Assembly (NCBI RefSeq): GCF_007655135.1
Contig: NC_045127.1
Location: 1,674,001-1,738,000, forward strand
Reading direction: 5' to 3'
Origin: Punica granatum
Lineage: Eukaryota > Streptophyta > Magnoliopsida > Myrtales > Lythraceae
DNA: 64,000 nucleotides
Shown: piece after piece, positions 33,416 to 43,433 of the stretch
Layout of the letters: the number at the start of each line of letters is the position of its first letter
How positions within the stretch are numbered: the first letter of the stretch is position 1
Position numbers and translations under genes: made by a program
The notes under the pieces: model-generated
What the model saw: the letters and a program-made list of their open reading frames with translations, nothing else
Told to the model about the DNA's origin: nothing
Database searches by the model: none

Positions 33416-36400
33416 ATGAGAATCCCAATCTTCTTGTGGCTCGTCCTCATCGCAATCTTCTCGAGTTGCTTCTGCAAGAATCGAACCTTGGCTTCCGGGC
33501 AGTGCCTCAGCCTCAGTGATCAGTCCCTGTTGCTGAGCTTGAAGAACGGCCTCCACTTCAATGCCTCGCTGTCGACAAAGCTGGTGGAATGGACTCAGGG
33601 CTCAAGCTCTTGGCCTGGGGTCACCTGTGTGGGCGGCCAAGTCACGGGGCTTGACCTTAGCAACGAATCTATCTCCGATGGAATCAACAGCTCTTCGAGT
33701 CTCTTCAGCTTCCGGTATCTCAAGAGCCTCAACTTGGCCTTCAACAGGTTCAACTCCATGGAAATCCCACCTCAGGTTGCTACCTTGAGCAGCTTGGAGC
33801 ATCTCAATCTGTCCAACGCAGGTTTCACAGGGCAGATTCCGGTTGAGATAGCGAACTTGACAGGGCTGACCACGCTCGATCTGTCCATGCTTTATTTCCC
33901 CGGAATCAGCTCGTTGAAGCTCCAGAACCCGAATCTAAGGATGCTCGTGAGGAGCCTTGCCGAGCTGAAAGAACTGTATCTCGATGGGGTCAATATATCG
34001 GCTCCAGGAAGTGAATGGTGTGGAGCGTTGTCCTCCTCGTTGCCTAAACTAGAGGTGCTGAGCATGTCTAACTGTTATCTAAATGGACCCATCGATGCTT
34101 CGTTCATGAATCTCAAGTCTCTGTCAGTAATTCGACTCGGTAGCAACAATCTCTCGACTGAGGTTCCTGATTTCTTTGCAAACTTCTCGAGCTTAACTGC
34201 TCTGCGATTAAGCACTTCGGGTTTGTTTGGGATGTTTCCACAGAAAATCTTCCAAGTATTGACATTGCAGAATCTGGATGTGTCGTATAACTCGTTACTC
34301 CATGGTTCTTTGCCCGAGTTTTCTGCGGACAGTCCTCTTCGGGCAGTGGATCTCAGTTTCACAAACTTTTCGGGGATCTTACCTTATTCCATCGGTAATC
34401 TTCGTAACCTGTCCCGATTGGTATTGGCAAATTGCAGCTTCAGTGGACAAATTCCGATCACGATGACGAAACTTTCTCAGTTGGTTTATTTGGACTTCTC
34501 GACCAACAATTTCAGTGGTCCAGTTCCATCGTTCACTAATTCCGGGAATATGACCCAAATTATATTGTCTCATAATTCTCTGACGGGTGAGATCATCTCT
34601 ACTCGGTGGGAATATCTTCAGAACCTTGAGAATCTGGACTTGCGCTACAATTCGCTGGAGGGCAGCATTCCCTCCTCTCTCTTTGCACTTCCACGGATTC
34701 AGAAGATCCAGCTCTTGAACAACCGATTCTCCGGACATGTTCAACTTAATGAGTCCTTGAAATTCTCTTCCTATGCATTGGACACCCTCGATTTGAGCAA
34801 CAACAAGTTGGACGGGCCAATTCCTCCTGCTTTGTTTCGATACCCGGAGCTCAAGTACCTCTCACTGGCTTTCAACAATTTCAATGGATCCTTGGATATC
34901 GATGTGGTTCAGAAGGTCAGCAGACTCTCCTATCTTGATCTTTCCTGCAACAACTTGTCCATAAATGCCGGTGGAGCTGCTTCTACAAACAGCTCTTTTC
35001 CTCCATTTTCTACGATAAGTCTGGCATCCTGTCATTTGAAGGCATTACCCGGTTTTTTGTCGAACCAACCCAAGTTGATGTATCTAGACCTCTCTGACAA
35101 TGAAATCCATGGTTCGATCCCCATGTGGATGTGGACTCTAAAAAATCTTCGATATCTCAATCTCTCATTGAATTTCTTCGAGGATGTGGAAACTGCTGAG
35201 CCCAATATCACTTCTACTCTTAGTTTGCTTGACCTTCACTCAAACAGTCTAGGGGGGAAAATGCCACCTTTGCCTCCTCTTGCTGTCTACGTGGATTACT
35301 CGGGCAATAATTTCAGCTCAATTATTCCAGCTGACATCGGCAAGAACTTGTCCGTCACGATCTTCTTCTCTCTGTCAAAGAACAGTTTCCAGGGGAATAT
35401 TCCTGAATCAATTTGCCAGGCAGGGTACCTTCAAGTTCTCGACCTATCTGATAATTCCTTTACAGGAAAAATCCCCTCGTGCATGGTCGATGTACCCTCC
35501 TTGAAGGTGTTGAATCTCCGGAATAACAAGCTAAATGGTTGTATTCCCGAGGGTTTTCCCAGAACTTGTGGTTTGAAGACCTTGGATCTCAGCAGGAATA
35601 GCTTGCAAGGGCAGATCCCACAGTCTCTGTCAAATTGCATGATGTTAGAGGTTTTGGACATCGGAAATAATCAGATAGAAGGGGGCTTTCCCTGTCATTT
35701 GAAGAATACCACAAAAATGCGTGTCCTTGTTATGCGAGGAAACAAACTTTCTGGCCAATTAGGTTGCCCTGACATCAACAACAGTCCGTGGGATTTGCTT
35801 CAAATTGTTGACTTAGCCTCCAATGACTTTAGCACATTGCCACCAGAACGATGTCTTCGCACTTGGAAGGCTATGCAGGATAATGATGGTCATGATCATC
35901 TCCAGTTATCATTTCTTGGTATTAGTGGACTGTATTATCAGGATACAGTGACCGTTACAGTGAAAGGCCTGACTTTGGAGCTTGTGAAGATCCTCAAAGT
36001 TTTCACCTCCATCGATATATCGGAAAACAGGATTTCTGGCCAGATCCCAAATGCTTTGGGCACTTTTAAATCTCTCCGTCTACTCAACATGTCAGGAAAT
36101 GAACTCTTTGGGCCAATCCCACCATCTCTGGGTAACCTGCAAGTCCTCGAGTCCTTAGACCTCTCAAGGAACAATCTCACCGATAACATTCCTCCGGCAC
36201 TCACTAACCTGAACTTCCTTGCGCTCTTAAACCTGTCATACAATCGGCTGATGGGGTTAATCCCATCGGGAAGTCAGTTTGCTACATTTGGATCAAGTTC
36301 CTATGTGGGCAATATGCTATGTGGCAAACCCCTGACCAAGAATTGCACCAACGCCGACCGTGCTCTAGTGCCAAAGAGTCCAGGAGTCCATTTGGATTGG

Positions 36401-36787
36401 CAGTTCATTGTAACTGGTCTCGGTTTCGGATCAGGAGCTGCCGTAGCTGTTGCACCATTCATGATGTGGAGGAAAGGCCGGAGATGGTACAACAACAGAA
36501 TCGACAGGTTCCTCTTGGTGTTTCTTCCAATTCTGGGTTTCACATACACGATTTGGGATGATGAGGAAAGTGAAGATGGGCACGGTGATGATGTCAATGA
36601 TGATACGGCATTTCAGTTTGACCTTGAAAAGGAGGAAACTTGGGGGAGGTACTGCGTGTTCTGCTCCAAACTTGATCATACCTTGAAGAAGGTCATTCAT
36701 GATTCTAACTGTACATGCTACGATTCACCATATAATTCTTCTCCTTCTTCTTCTTCTTCCTCCTACTCATCATCTTCTTCTTCCTAG
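33416..36787 (+). CDS. Intact Ve1-like receptor-like protein (extracellular LRR, one membrane span)
   Basis: Single-exon gene of 1123 residues. Ve1-type RLPs sense fungal or other ligands at the plasma membrane and signal through SOBIR1/BAK1-type kinases; the ligand here is unknown. A signal peptide (MRIPIFLWLVLIAIFSSCFC) comes first, then an LRR N-terminal cap with SSWPGVTCVGGQVTGLDLS, about 30 plant-type LRRs (LxxLxxLDLSxNxxSGxIP), an island (LTWKAMQDNDGH equivalent near residue 820) and a cap with MLCGKPLTKNC. The single membrane segment is at about 995-1020 (FIVTGLGFGSGAAVAVAPF), followed by a basic stop-transfer RKGRRW. The cytoplasmic tail is acidic (DDEESEDG) and ends in a serine run coded by TCT/TCA repeats. 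No kinase domain. The tail is longer than usual for the family. It shares near-identical LRRs with the pseudogene at 26.9 kb. Confidence 0.93.
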   Translation: MRIPIFLWLVLIAIFSSCFCKNRTLASGQCLSLSDQSLLLSLKNGLHFNASLSTKLVEWTQGSSSWPGVTCVGGQVTGLDLSNESISDGINSSSSLFSFRYLKSLNLAFNRFNSMEIPPQVATLSSLEHLNLSNAGFTGQIPVEIANLTGLTTLDLSMLYFPGISSLKLQNPNLRMLVRSLAELKELYLDGVNISAPGSEWCGALSSSLPKLEVLSMSNCYLNGPIDASFMNLKSLSVIRLGSNNLSTEVPDFFANFSSLTALRLSTSGLFGMFPQKIFQVLTLQNLDVSYNSLLHGSLPEFSADSPLRAVDLSFTNFSGILPYSIGNLRNLSRLVLANCSFSGQIPITMTKLSQLVYLDFSTNNFSGPVPSFTNSGNMTQIILSHNSLTGEIISTRWEYLQNLENLDLRYNSLEGSIPSSLFALPRIQKIQLLNNRFSGHVQLNESLKFSSYALDTLDLSNNKLDGPIPPALFRYPELKYLSLAFNNFNGSLDIDVVQKVSRLSYLDLSCNNLSINAGGAASTNSSFPPFSTISLASCHLKALPGFLSNQPKLMYLDLSDNEIHGSIPMWMWTLKNLRYLNLSLNFFEDVETAEPNITSTLSLLDLHSNSLGGKMPPLPPLAVYVDYSGNNFSSIIPADIGKNLSVTIFFSLSKNSFQGNIPESICQAGYLQVLDLSDNSFTGKIPSCMVDVPSLKVLNLRNNKLNGCIPEGFPRTCGLKTLDLSRNSLQGQIPQSLSNCMMLEVLDIGNNQIEGGFPCHLKNTTKMRVLVMRGNKLSGQLGCPDINNSPWDLLQIVDLASNDFSTLPPERCLRTWKAMQDNDGHDHLQLSFLGISGLYYQDTVTVTVKGLTLELVKILKVFTSIDISENRISGQIPNALGTFKSLRLLNMSGNELFGPIPPSLGNLQVLESLDLSRNNLTDNIPPALTNLNFLALLNLSYNRLMGLIPSGSQFATFGSSSYVGNMLCGKPLTKNCTNADRALVPKSPGVHLDWQFIVTGLGFGSGAAVAVAPFMMWRKGRRWYNNRIDRFLLVFLPILGFTYTIWDDEESEDGHGDDVNDDTAFQFDLEKEETWGRYCVFCSKLDHTLKKVIHDSNCTCYDSPYNSSPSSSSSSYSSSSSS
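36738..36784 (+). repeat. TCT/TTC trinucleotide tract coding the serine tail of the RLP
   Basis: An in-frame TCT/TCC/TCA run yields about 16 serines at the extreme C-terminus. This is prone to slippage; the exact end of the protein could vary between alleles. Confidence 0.75.
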
Positions 36788-37339
36788 GCACTTCCTTCAT
36801 CTCTACCGATCACCCTTCTCCTTTATCGTTTCCCATTCTGGGTTCTTTCTTTGTACATAATCGTGAGCAATGGTGATAAGAACAGGAAATCAAATTTTTT
36901 TGGGGATCGAAATTTATTATTATATTTTGTTAGGTTTATTTATTAAAGAGACATAATAAAAAAGAAATGGTCCTATAAGTTTGCCATTTTGTGACATCAA
37001 GTCTTATAAGTTTCATTTTGACTTTTTTAGTCCTAAACATTTGCTCGATTAGGCACTTATGGTCCAAATCGTATTTGACCGTTAATCGGTGCTGACGTGA
37101 ACGTAAATGGCGTTAAATCTTTTCCACCTGTATTTAAAATAGAGTCAAGTATGGTTTTAGTCCCTGAAAGATCCCATTGCTTTGGGTTTGGTCCCTCAAA
37201 AATTTTTGCCATGGTTCACCTGCTCCACCCTAAAAAAAAGTGCAAAACAACGTCGTTCTCCCTGATCCCGCAACAACAAAAACGATGCATTTTGTAGCCC
37301 CCTTAATAGCATGTTACTCGAAATCCCCAATAACCAACC

Positions 37340-38507
37340 ACTTACACGGTGCAACAATGATTTTGCCACCTACACAGTGCAAATTCTGCCGACCCCCATA
37401 ACCAGTCACTCCAAATCTCCGCCTCAGGACCTTCACAAAGAGTCGAAGAACAATATGCCTCGAGCTCGCTCTTCACCGGTGGCCACGACCGAGCCACAAG
37501 GGCGCACTTGAAGAAGAAGGTGGTAGAGCCCACTAGTGGCCCCAAAGGGTCATCGGTGTGTCAAATGCTTGGGAGCGATGCAAGAGCTATGAGGGATGAG
37601 AATGGCCAAGATATCATTCCATGTGGGTGCGACTTCAAGATTTGTAAGGAGTGTTATCGAGATGCAATGAGGACCTCTGATGGGATCTGTCCTGGGTTCA
37701 GAGAGTCCTATGAAGAGGATGAGGATGATGGCGGTAAGGGTGAGGGCGAGATCGAGTTGGGGTCTAGGAAGGCTCTGCCTTCTTCAGTTTCTAACATGTC
37801 CAAGATGGAGAGGAGGCTCTCACTGGTGAAGTCAAACGGTAATTACTTCGATCACAATCAGTGGTTGTTCGAGACAAAGGAGAGTTACGGATATGGAAAC
37901 GTCATGTGGCCCACAGAAGATGGAAAAGAAGTCCGCGAAGCACCGAGGGACAAGCAATAGAGGCCACTTACTCGTGATTTACGTATATCTGCCGCAATTC
38001 TAGGTCCTGGGAACTACGTTTAAGGCTTTCTGTGGAATAAACTCAAAACTTACAAGCTTCCATCTATCTATGATTTCTTCCAGGCTCTTAATCTTCATCA
38101 GAATGGCTGCTCTTGGATTATTTTTAGCATGGAGGATCAGACATCCCAATGAGCATGCTATGTGGTTGTGGGGAATGTCAGTTGTTTGTGAAATTTGGTT
38201 TGCCTTCTCTTGGTTGCTCGATGAGCTCCAAAACTCTATCCTATTAATTGGATCGCTGACCTTGATGTTCTAAAGAAGAAGTTTGAAACTCCATATCCCA
38301 ATAACTCGACAACAAAATCTGATCTTCCTGGGATAGATGTGTTTGTCTCCACAGCAGACCCATAGAAAGAACCACCTCTCATCACTGCAAACACAATTCT
38401 ATCGATCTTAGCTGCCGATTATCCTGTTGAGAAGTTTTCCTGTTATGTTTCTGATGATGGGGGTTCTCTCTTGACATTCGAGGCAATGGCAGAGGCCGCA
38501 AGTTTCG
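37340..38507 (+). pseudogene. Cellulose synthase-like D (CSLD) fragment inside the MULE
   Basis: The N-terminal third of a CSLD glycan synthase, decayed. Recognisable pieces in order are VEEQYASSSLFTGG; the RING-type finger region (IIPCGCDFKICKECYRDAM, with a finger Cys in the later CPGCKE-type motif changed to Phe); FDHNQWLFETKESYGYGN; a linker matching RPLTR; a membrane segment [33 protein letters not shown]; and [13 protein letters not shown] near the end. The frame changes near 37505. Stops occur at the expected Trp before RPLTR (37958-37960) and after STADP. Between about 38006 and 38084 an intron-like stretch ending TTCCAG is retained, so capture was from genomic DNA, not mRNA. It breaks off in the catalytic domain at [10 protein letters not shown]. 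It cannot make a functional enzyme. Confidence 0.88.
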
Positions 38508-38563
38508 CAAGTCTGTGGGTCTTGCTCAACTGAAACGGATTTCAACGGGTCCGTCTGCATTAG

Positions 38564-38621
38564 GGAGAGAGAGAGAGAGAAAGTGTGTGTGTGGGGGGGG
38601 GGGGGGGGGGGGGGGGGGGGG
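38564..38621 (+). repeat. Compound (GA)n(GT)n(G)29 microsatellite
   Basis: GAGAGAGA, then GTGTGTGT, then about 29 consecutive G, located just past the CSLD breakpoint within the MULE. The homopolymer length may be unreliable. Confidence 0.75.
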
Positions 38622-38959
38622 AGTGAGAAAAGCAGATCAGGCGGGAAGACGGAGGAGAAGGAAGAAGAAGATGGAGAGATCTGTTAATCGAAACAGATTT
38701 CAACGGATTTGTCTGAAACGGTTTAATACAGGCGGAATCTGTTGTGAATTAATAAATTCAGATTTTGACGGAGTTACGTTCAGCTTAGCCGCCACATGAG
38801 ATTTCTGTCACGGTTGGCACGCGAAAGAAGACGACAAGACTAAAACATTAGACGAAATGGAGATTGAGGAACGAAAATATTGGCAAAAATTTTTGAGGGA
38901 ATAAACCCAAGGCAATTGTATCTTTCAGAGACCAATACCACTTTTGACTCTTTAAAATA

Positions 38960-40456
38960 CATACGTTGAAATTTAAATAATAACAACGATGATCCTAAAA
39001 ATCTTATATTTTTTGAATTTGAGTCTTGTAAGTTTAACTTTGCAAAAAACAGTCTTAAATCGTTTAAAAAAATAACAATTTTGGTCAATTCCATACAGGC
39101 CGTTAACGAGTGATAATGTAGACTTAACACTGTGAAAAAGGCTACAATTGGCCGTTAATAAGGTACACGTCGACCAACCATCTTAAAGATTTATTAAAAA
39201 AAAAAAGTAGAGAAAATCAAAAAATTGAATAGAATTAACCAAAACTTTAAAATAAAATTTTAATTTTTTTAAATAAAAGGAATTTACTTTTTGAAAAAAA
39301 TTAAAAATATATTTAAAAAGTTTTAGAAATTTTAAAAGTTTTATAAAAATATAAAAAATATATTAAATAAAAAAAATTAAAAAATAAAATTAATTAATTT
39401 TACAAAAAATTCTGAAAATTTTTCAGAAAAATAAGAAAGTACATAAAAATTCAGAAAAATTAAAATAAAATTTTAAAAAATTACAAAAAGTTCATAAAAG
39501 CTCAAAAAAATAGAAATTTAAGGAAATAATAAATAAGAAAAATAATACAATCTTCAAAAACAACTAAATAATATTAAAACAAGAGGAAGATAACTTTTAG
39601 ACTAATCAACAAAAAAGAAATGTCTAAGTAATTGCCGAGATATCGAAAAAGGGAGGGCTATTCTGGCCACCCCTCCCTATGGCGAGGTCACTAGGAGGGA
39701 GGGTGGCTTGAAAGGCTCCCCCGATCTGGTCTTTTGCCATCCAATTTTTGTGTTCAAAACAAAGAGATAGAGGACGGAATGCCAGATGCCGAAAGGGAGC
39801 GGTGGCTGGAATGGCTCTCTAACCTTGCACTTCCTTCCTCCTATCTCTCCATTTCGAGCAAAGAAACATAAAAGGGAAGGGCCAAATCGAGGGACCTCTT
39901 CAGTCCACTTTTCCTTTCCGACGAGATCGTCGAAGGCAGCGATAACCGGAAGGGGGATCCCAACCCCCGATTTGGTCCTTCCCTCATGTTTTCTTCAAAA
40001 GAAAGAGACAGGGACGAGGGATGGATCGGAAATGGGGGCCCTTCAGCTAGAGCCTCCAATGACCTCGCCCTATAAATTTAATCAGTTTATGTAATTTTTT
40101 GAATTTTTCTTCTATTTTTCTAAAACTTTCATTTTTTTATATTTTATATTTGATTTTGGTTAATCTTATTCAATTTTTTAATTTTCTTTTCTAATTTTTT
40201 ATGTTCATTTTAAAATATTTAAGAATTTTTTAAAGTGGCGTGCGATGGTGGGTCCACATGTGTCATATTAATTGCCAGCTATAAGTTTTTTCACGGCATT
40301 AAGCGTTAATGGCTAGCTATAAAATAGATCAAGACTATCACTTTTTGAAATGATTTAGGACTATTTTTTCCAAAATTAAACTTCTAGTACTCAAGTTCAA
40401 AAAATGAAAAACTTTTAGGACCATCATCGTAATTCTTTTAATTTTCACATAGGCAT
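38960..40456. mobile_element. Second, nested Mutator-like element inside the outer TIR
   Basis: About 1.5 kb with long TIRs: 38960-39270 matches the reverse complement of about 40140-40456. Aligned words are AACGATGATCCTAAAA with TTTTAGGACCATCATCG, and TTGAATAGAATTAACCAAAA with TTTTGGTTAATCTTATTCAA. The left flank is TTTAAAATA (38951-38959) and the right flank TTTAAAAATA (40457-40466), consistent with a 9-10 bp Mutator target duplication with one indel. Removing it rejoins the right TIR of the outer element. The interior has a GC-richer core at 39650-40070 without a credible protein. Confidence 0.77.
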
Positions 40457-40644
40457 TTTAAAAATAGATTGAATAGATTTAACGTCTTTTACGTCCACGT
40501 TAGCACCTGTTAACGGTCAGTTACGATTTAGACCATAAGTATATGATGAAGCAAATATTTAGGATTGAAAATGTCAAAATGAAACTTATATGCTTCAACC
40601 TAAAAAAAAAAAGGCAAATTGTAAGACTATTTCTGTAATTCTCC

Positions 40645-41109
40645 AAAAAAAGAAAAGTTCAAAACTTATTAAAAAAAAAAGTTGGGTTTTAGATGGACCG
40701 ATGAATGAATAAACTGGGTCACAGGCTCTAAGTTCTACTCGCAAACATTCTGCAAATGCATATTTCATTGAACAAGCGGTGAATTGCCGAATTTGCCTTA
40801 ACAAAGGCAATGTCAGCTTAAGCAGACTTCACGAAGAATGTTATAGAGAAAATGCTTATTTTGCCTGTTTGGACCTAAATTAGAACCATTGTGGGCCTAA
40901 GCTTCATGGATGATATATTGCAAGCATTGCAGGCCCGGGAAATTCCATTGTGCAGTCATTGTATGGTGTAATCGTATTTTCAACCATTAGATTGATCAAT
41001 TATTTATTATTTATTCATTAAAAATCATTAAAAAAAATTATTGCAGGCCCTGATAAAGTTGCCAACTCATAATGTTCTAGTTTTAGTTTTCATTTTTTTC
41101 CCCGGTGGG
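40645..41109. other. Spacer between MULE and LINE remnant
   Basis: AT-rich; nothing recognised. Confidence 0.4.
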
Positions 41110-41450
41110 TTACATAGAGCCATAGCTCAGGAAGAAGAAAGTGCAGAAAGTACAATAAACAAAACTATGCTAAGCAAAAGCGGGATATAGAAGCCCAACC
41201 AAAGGCAACAAATTGATACGATATGATCCGAGTGAAAAATGATAAGCTAGACGAGCCATCCAATCTACACACGCATTGCCTTCCCTGTAAATGTGCTGAA
41301 CTTCCACCACCCCAACTCCTTGAAGGACACCTCCAATGGCCCCATCTAAATGAGAAAGCTATAAATTAGTCGATTTCAGAAGATCGAGTAGCACCTCCAA
41401 GTCCGCTTCCAAAATGATCTTCCTGTGGCCAAGACTACATCATCGTTGAT
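41110..41450 (-). pseudogene. LINE-type RNase H (RVT_3) remnant
   Basis: On the minus strand an open stretch reads VVEVQHIYREGNACVDWMAR, typical of the C-terminal RNase H-like domain of plant non-LTR retrotransposons. Upstream words GHRKIILEADLEVLLDLL, in a frame-shifted register, match the preceding part of that domain. Only this end survives; no reverse transcriptase is visible in the window. Confidence 0.72.
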
Positions 41451-41660
41451 TGCAAGTATGGTGAATCTGACAACATTCAATTCACGACTATACAAACAAC
41501 CCAACTAGCTGTACATTGATAAATATTACACTCCCAACTTTAGTCCAACATTTTATGGTGCTCACACAGAAGAGACGCACACACTTACACACACATATAA
41601 AACATTGCAGGTACACTATGATCATCATCAGTAATTAAGCTAAATTAATTAACTTGCTAG

Positions 41661-42260
41661 CTAAGTATATGATCCTCCATAATACAGCATTGTCTCTTCA
41701 CCTAAGTCGACACACGGACCCAGCGCTGGAAAATCCGGCAACTGTGGTGAACCAGCTGGTTGCACCTCCACCGCCCCTGAGAAGAAGGTGGGAGGCCGAG
41801 GGTTTGGAGTCAACAAATGATCATCAACTGGTTCGGCGGCAGAACCAGAGGAGCTCGATTCAGTCGCCATTGAGTCCGGGTTGTGGCAATAATAATAGTA
41901 GCGGTTATCTTGCCCAATGTCGCATTCGTAGCCCGAGTTGGGATGAAGACGGCCAGAGAATAACATGGAGAGCTGGTGGTGAAGCAGGATCTGAGCCTTG
42001 AGGAACTTGACGTATTTGATAGCCCCGTCCAGCATGGACACCGTGTCCATCTTGTGCGCCCCGGGGACAAGGCTCTGCAGTGTCTTGAACCGGTCGCTGA
42101 TCCGGTGCCGCCGCTGCCTTGCCGCTACACTCTGCGGGTCGGTCGACAGCTTCTTCGCCCCTGTCTTGGATTGCCGGATCAATGGTGATGGCGATGATTT
42201 CTTATTGATCCCAGCTGCCACTTTCCCGGTCTTCTCCTTGCTGGAAATCTGGTGATTCAT
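41661..42260 (-). CDS. bHLH transcription factor of the HECATE/bHLH52-53-like clade
   Basis: Single-exon nuclear regulator of 199 residues. The bHLH domain is at about residues 38-95: [18 protein letters not shown] (basic and helix 1), [20 protein letters not shown] (loop and helix 2) and VKFLKAQI. Known proteins of this clade usually have GG(A/T)KMDT where this has GAHKMDT. The basic region has Gln where classical E-box binders have the key Glu, as is normal for the clade, so DNA binding may be atypical or via dimers. The C-terminal half is low-complexity with a TyrTyr run and Ser/Pro stretches. A TATATATA box lies about 95 bp upstream on the gene strand. The target pathway is not predictable from the sequence; relatives act in carpel, root or pollen development. 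Confidence 0.88.
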   Translation of the reverse strand: MNHQISSKEKTGKVAAGINKKSSPSPLIRQSKTGAKKLSTDPQSVAARQRRHRISDRFKTLQSLVPGAHKMDTVSMLDGAIKYVKFLKAQILLHHQLSMLFSGRLHPNSGYECDIGQDNRYYYYCHNPDSMATESSSSGSAAEPVDDHLLTPNPRPPTFFSGAVEVQPAGSPQLPDFPALGPCVDLGEETMLYYGGSYT

Positions 42261-42354
42261 ATCGGAAGTAGCTTATGTTCGAATGATCATATGAACATAT
42301 ATATGAGAGAAGGTAAGGTTATATTACATATATACATATGTGTGTGTGTGTGTG

Positions 42355-42362
42355 TATATATA
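42355..42362 (-). promoter_or_regulatory. TATA box of the bHLH gene
   Basis: TATATATA next to a (TG)n tract, about 95 bp upstream of the ATG at 42258-42260 on the minus strand. Position fits a core promoter, but AT-rich context makes chance occurrence possible. Confidence 0.45.
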
Positions 42363-42530
42363 GTGCAGGGGTGGTTTTGAAATGAGTGAAAATGAGACAT
42401 GACGTCATGTTAGGGATCAGTGGATCTTTGGCTCGGGAATCGGGACTGGTGCCTTTCTTGCCCTACGAGATCTTAGCTTAGGGGCACTAAACTTAAAGGA
42501 CACAGTGACTCCTACATGCGATCATTTATG

Positions 42531-42760
42531 CTGCGTTTGGTTTCAAAGTAAAATTTTAAAATTAGATTTTAATTTTAAAAAAGAATGATATAAATAAAAC
42601 TTACCATTTGACTTTGTATGAATTATTTTGTTTTGTTGTGAAAAAAAATGGTATAAATGAAGTCTACATTTTGACTTTATATAAATTATTTTATTTTGTT
42701 GTTGATAGAATTAAGTTAAAGTAAAATTTTAAAATCTTACTTTGAAACCAAACAAACCAT
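42531..42760. mobile_element. Tourist/PIF-Harbinger-like MITE, copy 3
   Basis: Terminal repeats CTGCGTTTGGTTTCAAAGTA and TACTTTGAAACCAAACAAAC-like form a near-perfect inversion. Internal TTTGACTTTGTATGAATTAT is shared with copy 4. Flanks are AT-rich; the target duplication is unclear. Confidence 0.72.
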
Positions 42761-43433
42761 TAATTAAGACCTTGTTGAGTACAGGAAATTGAAATAAAAT
42801 AGAATAGAATCACGCATAAATTTGACGCATTTTGTATCATGACTTTTTTTCAAATATGTATTTACGAACCGTGTCAACTGATTTTTATAATATATGTATA
42901 TGAACCGTGTCAAATGATTTTACGGACCGTGTCATTGATATAAAGTAAGAGTACATTTCGCTCTTCCCTCTGTATGATACCACTATGGTATTCAATTCAA
43001 ATGGTTTCTTTGATAATTGTCAGTTTTATGAAAAGACGAGCGAACATATAATTTCTTCAGCAAAATCATAAGCTTTAACTGCAAAATCATCCACCAGGGA
43101 CCCCCCACAAAAGTCCAGAAATTATAGAGAGAGAGGTAGGGGCCCTTCTTGAAATCGAAATAGATCAAAAGAAAAACATAATCCGAGGGTGTCTCTAAAT
43201 CCATGGAGGTGAAAATCCTAGGCCTGACTTTAGTTTGTACCTTTGTTTCTTGCTTTCTTCCCAGGTTTCACACTGCTGCCATAAACAAGGATTACTGTTC
43301 CTTGCATCTTTTGGTCTCTCAAAGACGAGAAAAGAAGGCTTAAGCCTTTTAAGGGCTCATCGGCACTTCTTTTCAAGGACCTTTCGTTTCGATGCAAGTT
43401 GGCCATTAATTAATTAGTGCGATAGAATCTTAT
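42761..43433. other. Spacer, no gene recognised
   Basis: It has a diverged direct repeat around GAACCGTGTCAA (near 42866 and 42902) and short ORFs that match nothing. Confidence 0.4.

Larger units (their letters stand above)
36948..40644. mobile_element. Mutator-like element carrying a captured CSLD fragment (Pack-MULE type)
   Basis: Long imperfect terminal inverted repeats bound this segment. The left TIR is about 36948-37240. Its reverse complement occurs in two pieces, 38850-38959 and about 40457-40644, because a second element (38960-40456) sits between them. Matching words include GTCAAAATGAAACTTATA on the right against TATAAGTTTCATTTTGAC on the left, and TTAACGGTCA against TGACCGTTAA. 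Without the nested insertion the element is about 2.2 kb. No transposase is present; the interior is a decayed CSLD fragment with an intron remnant. A target duplication at the outer ends could not be established. Insertion is about 160 bp past the stop of the RLP gene. Confidence 0.78.

Noticed and set aside
34075..36700. Several minus-strand ORFs of 70-120 codons
   Set aside because: Antisense shadows of the RLP leucine-rich repeats.
36930..36960. Target duplication of the outer MULE
   Set aside because: Flanking bases at the left (TTATTAAA) and right (AAAAAAG) edges do not match well enough, and the outer ends cannot be fixed to the base.
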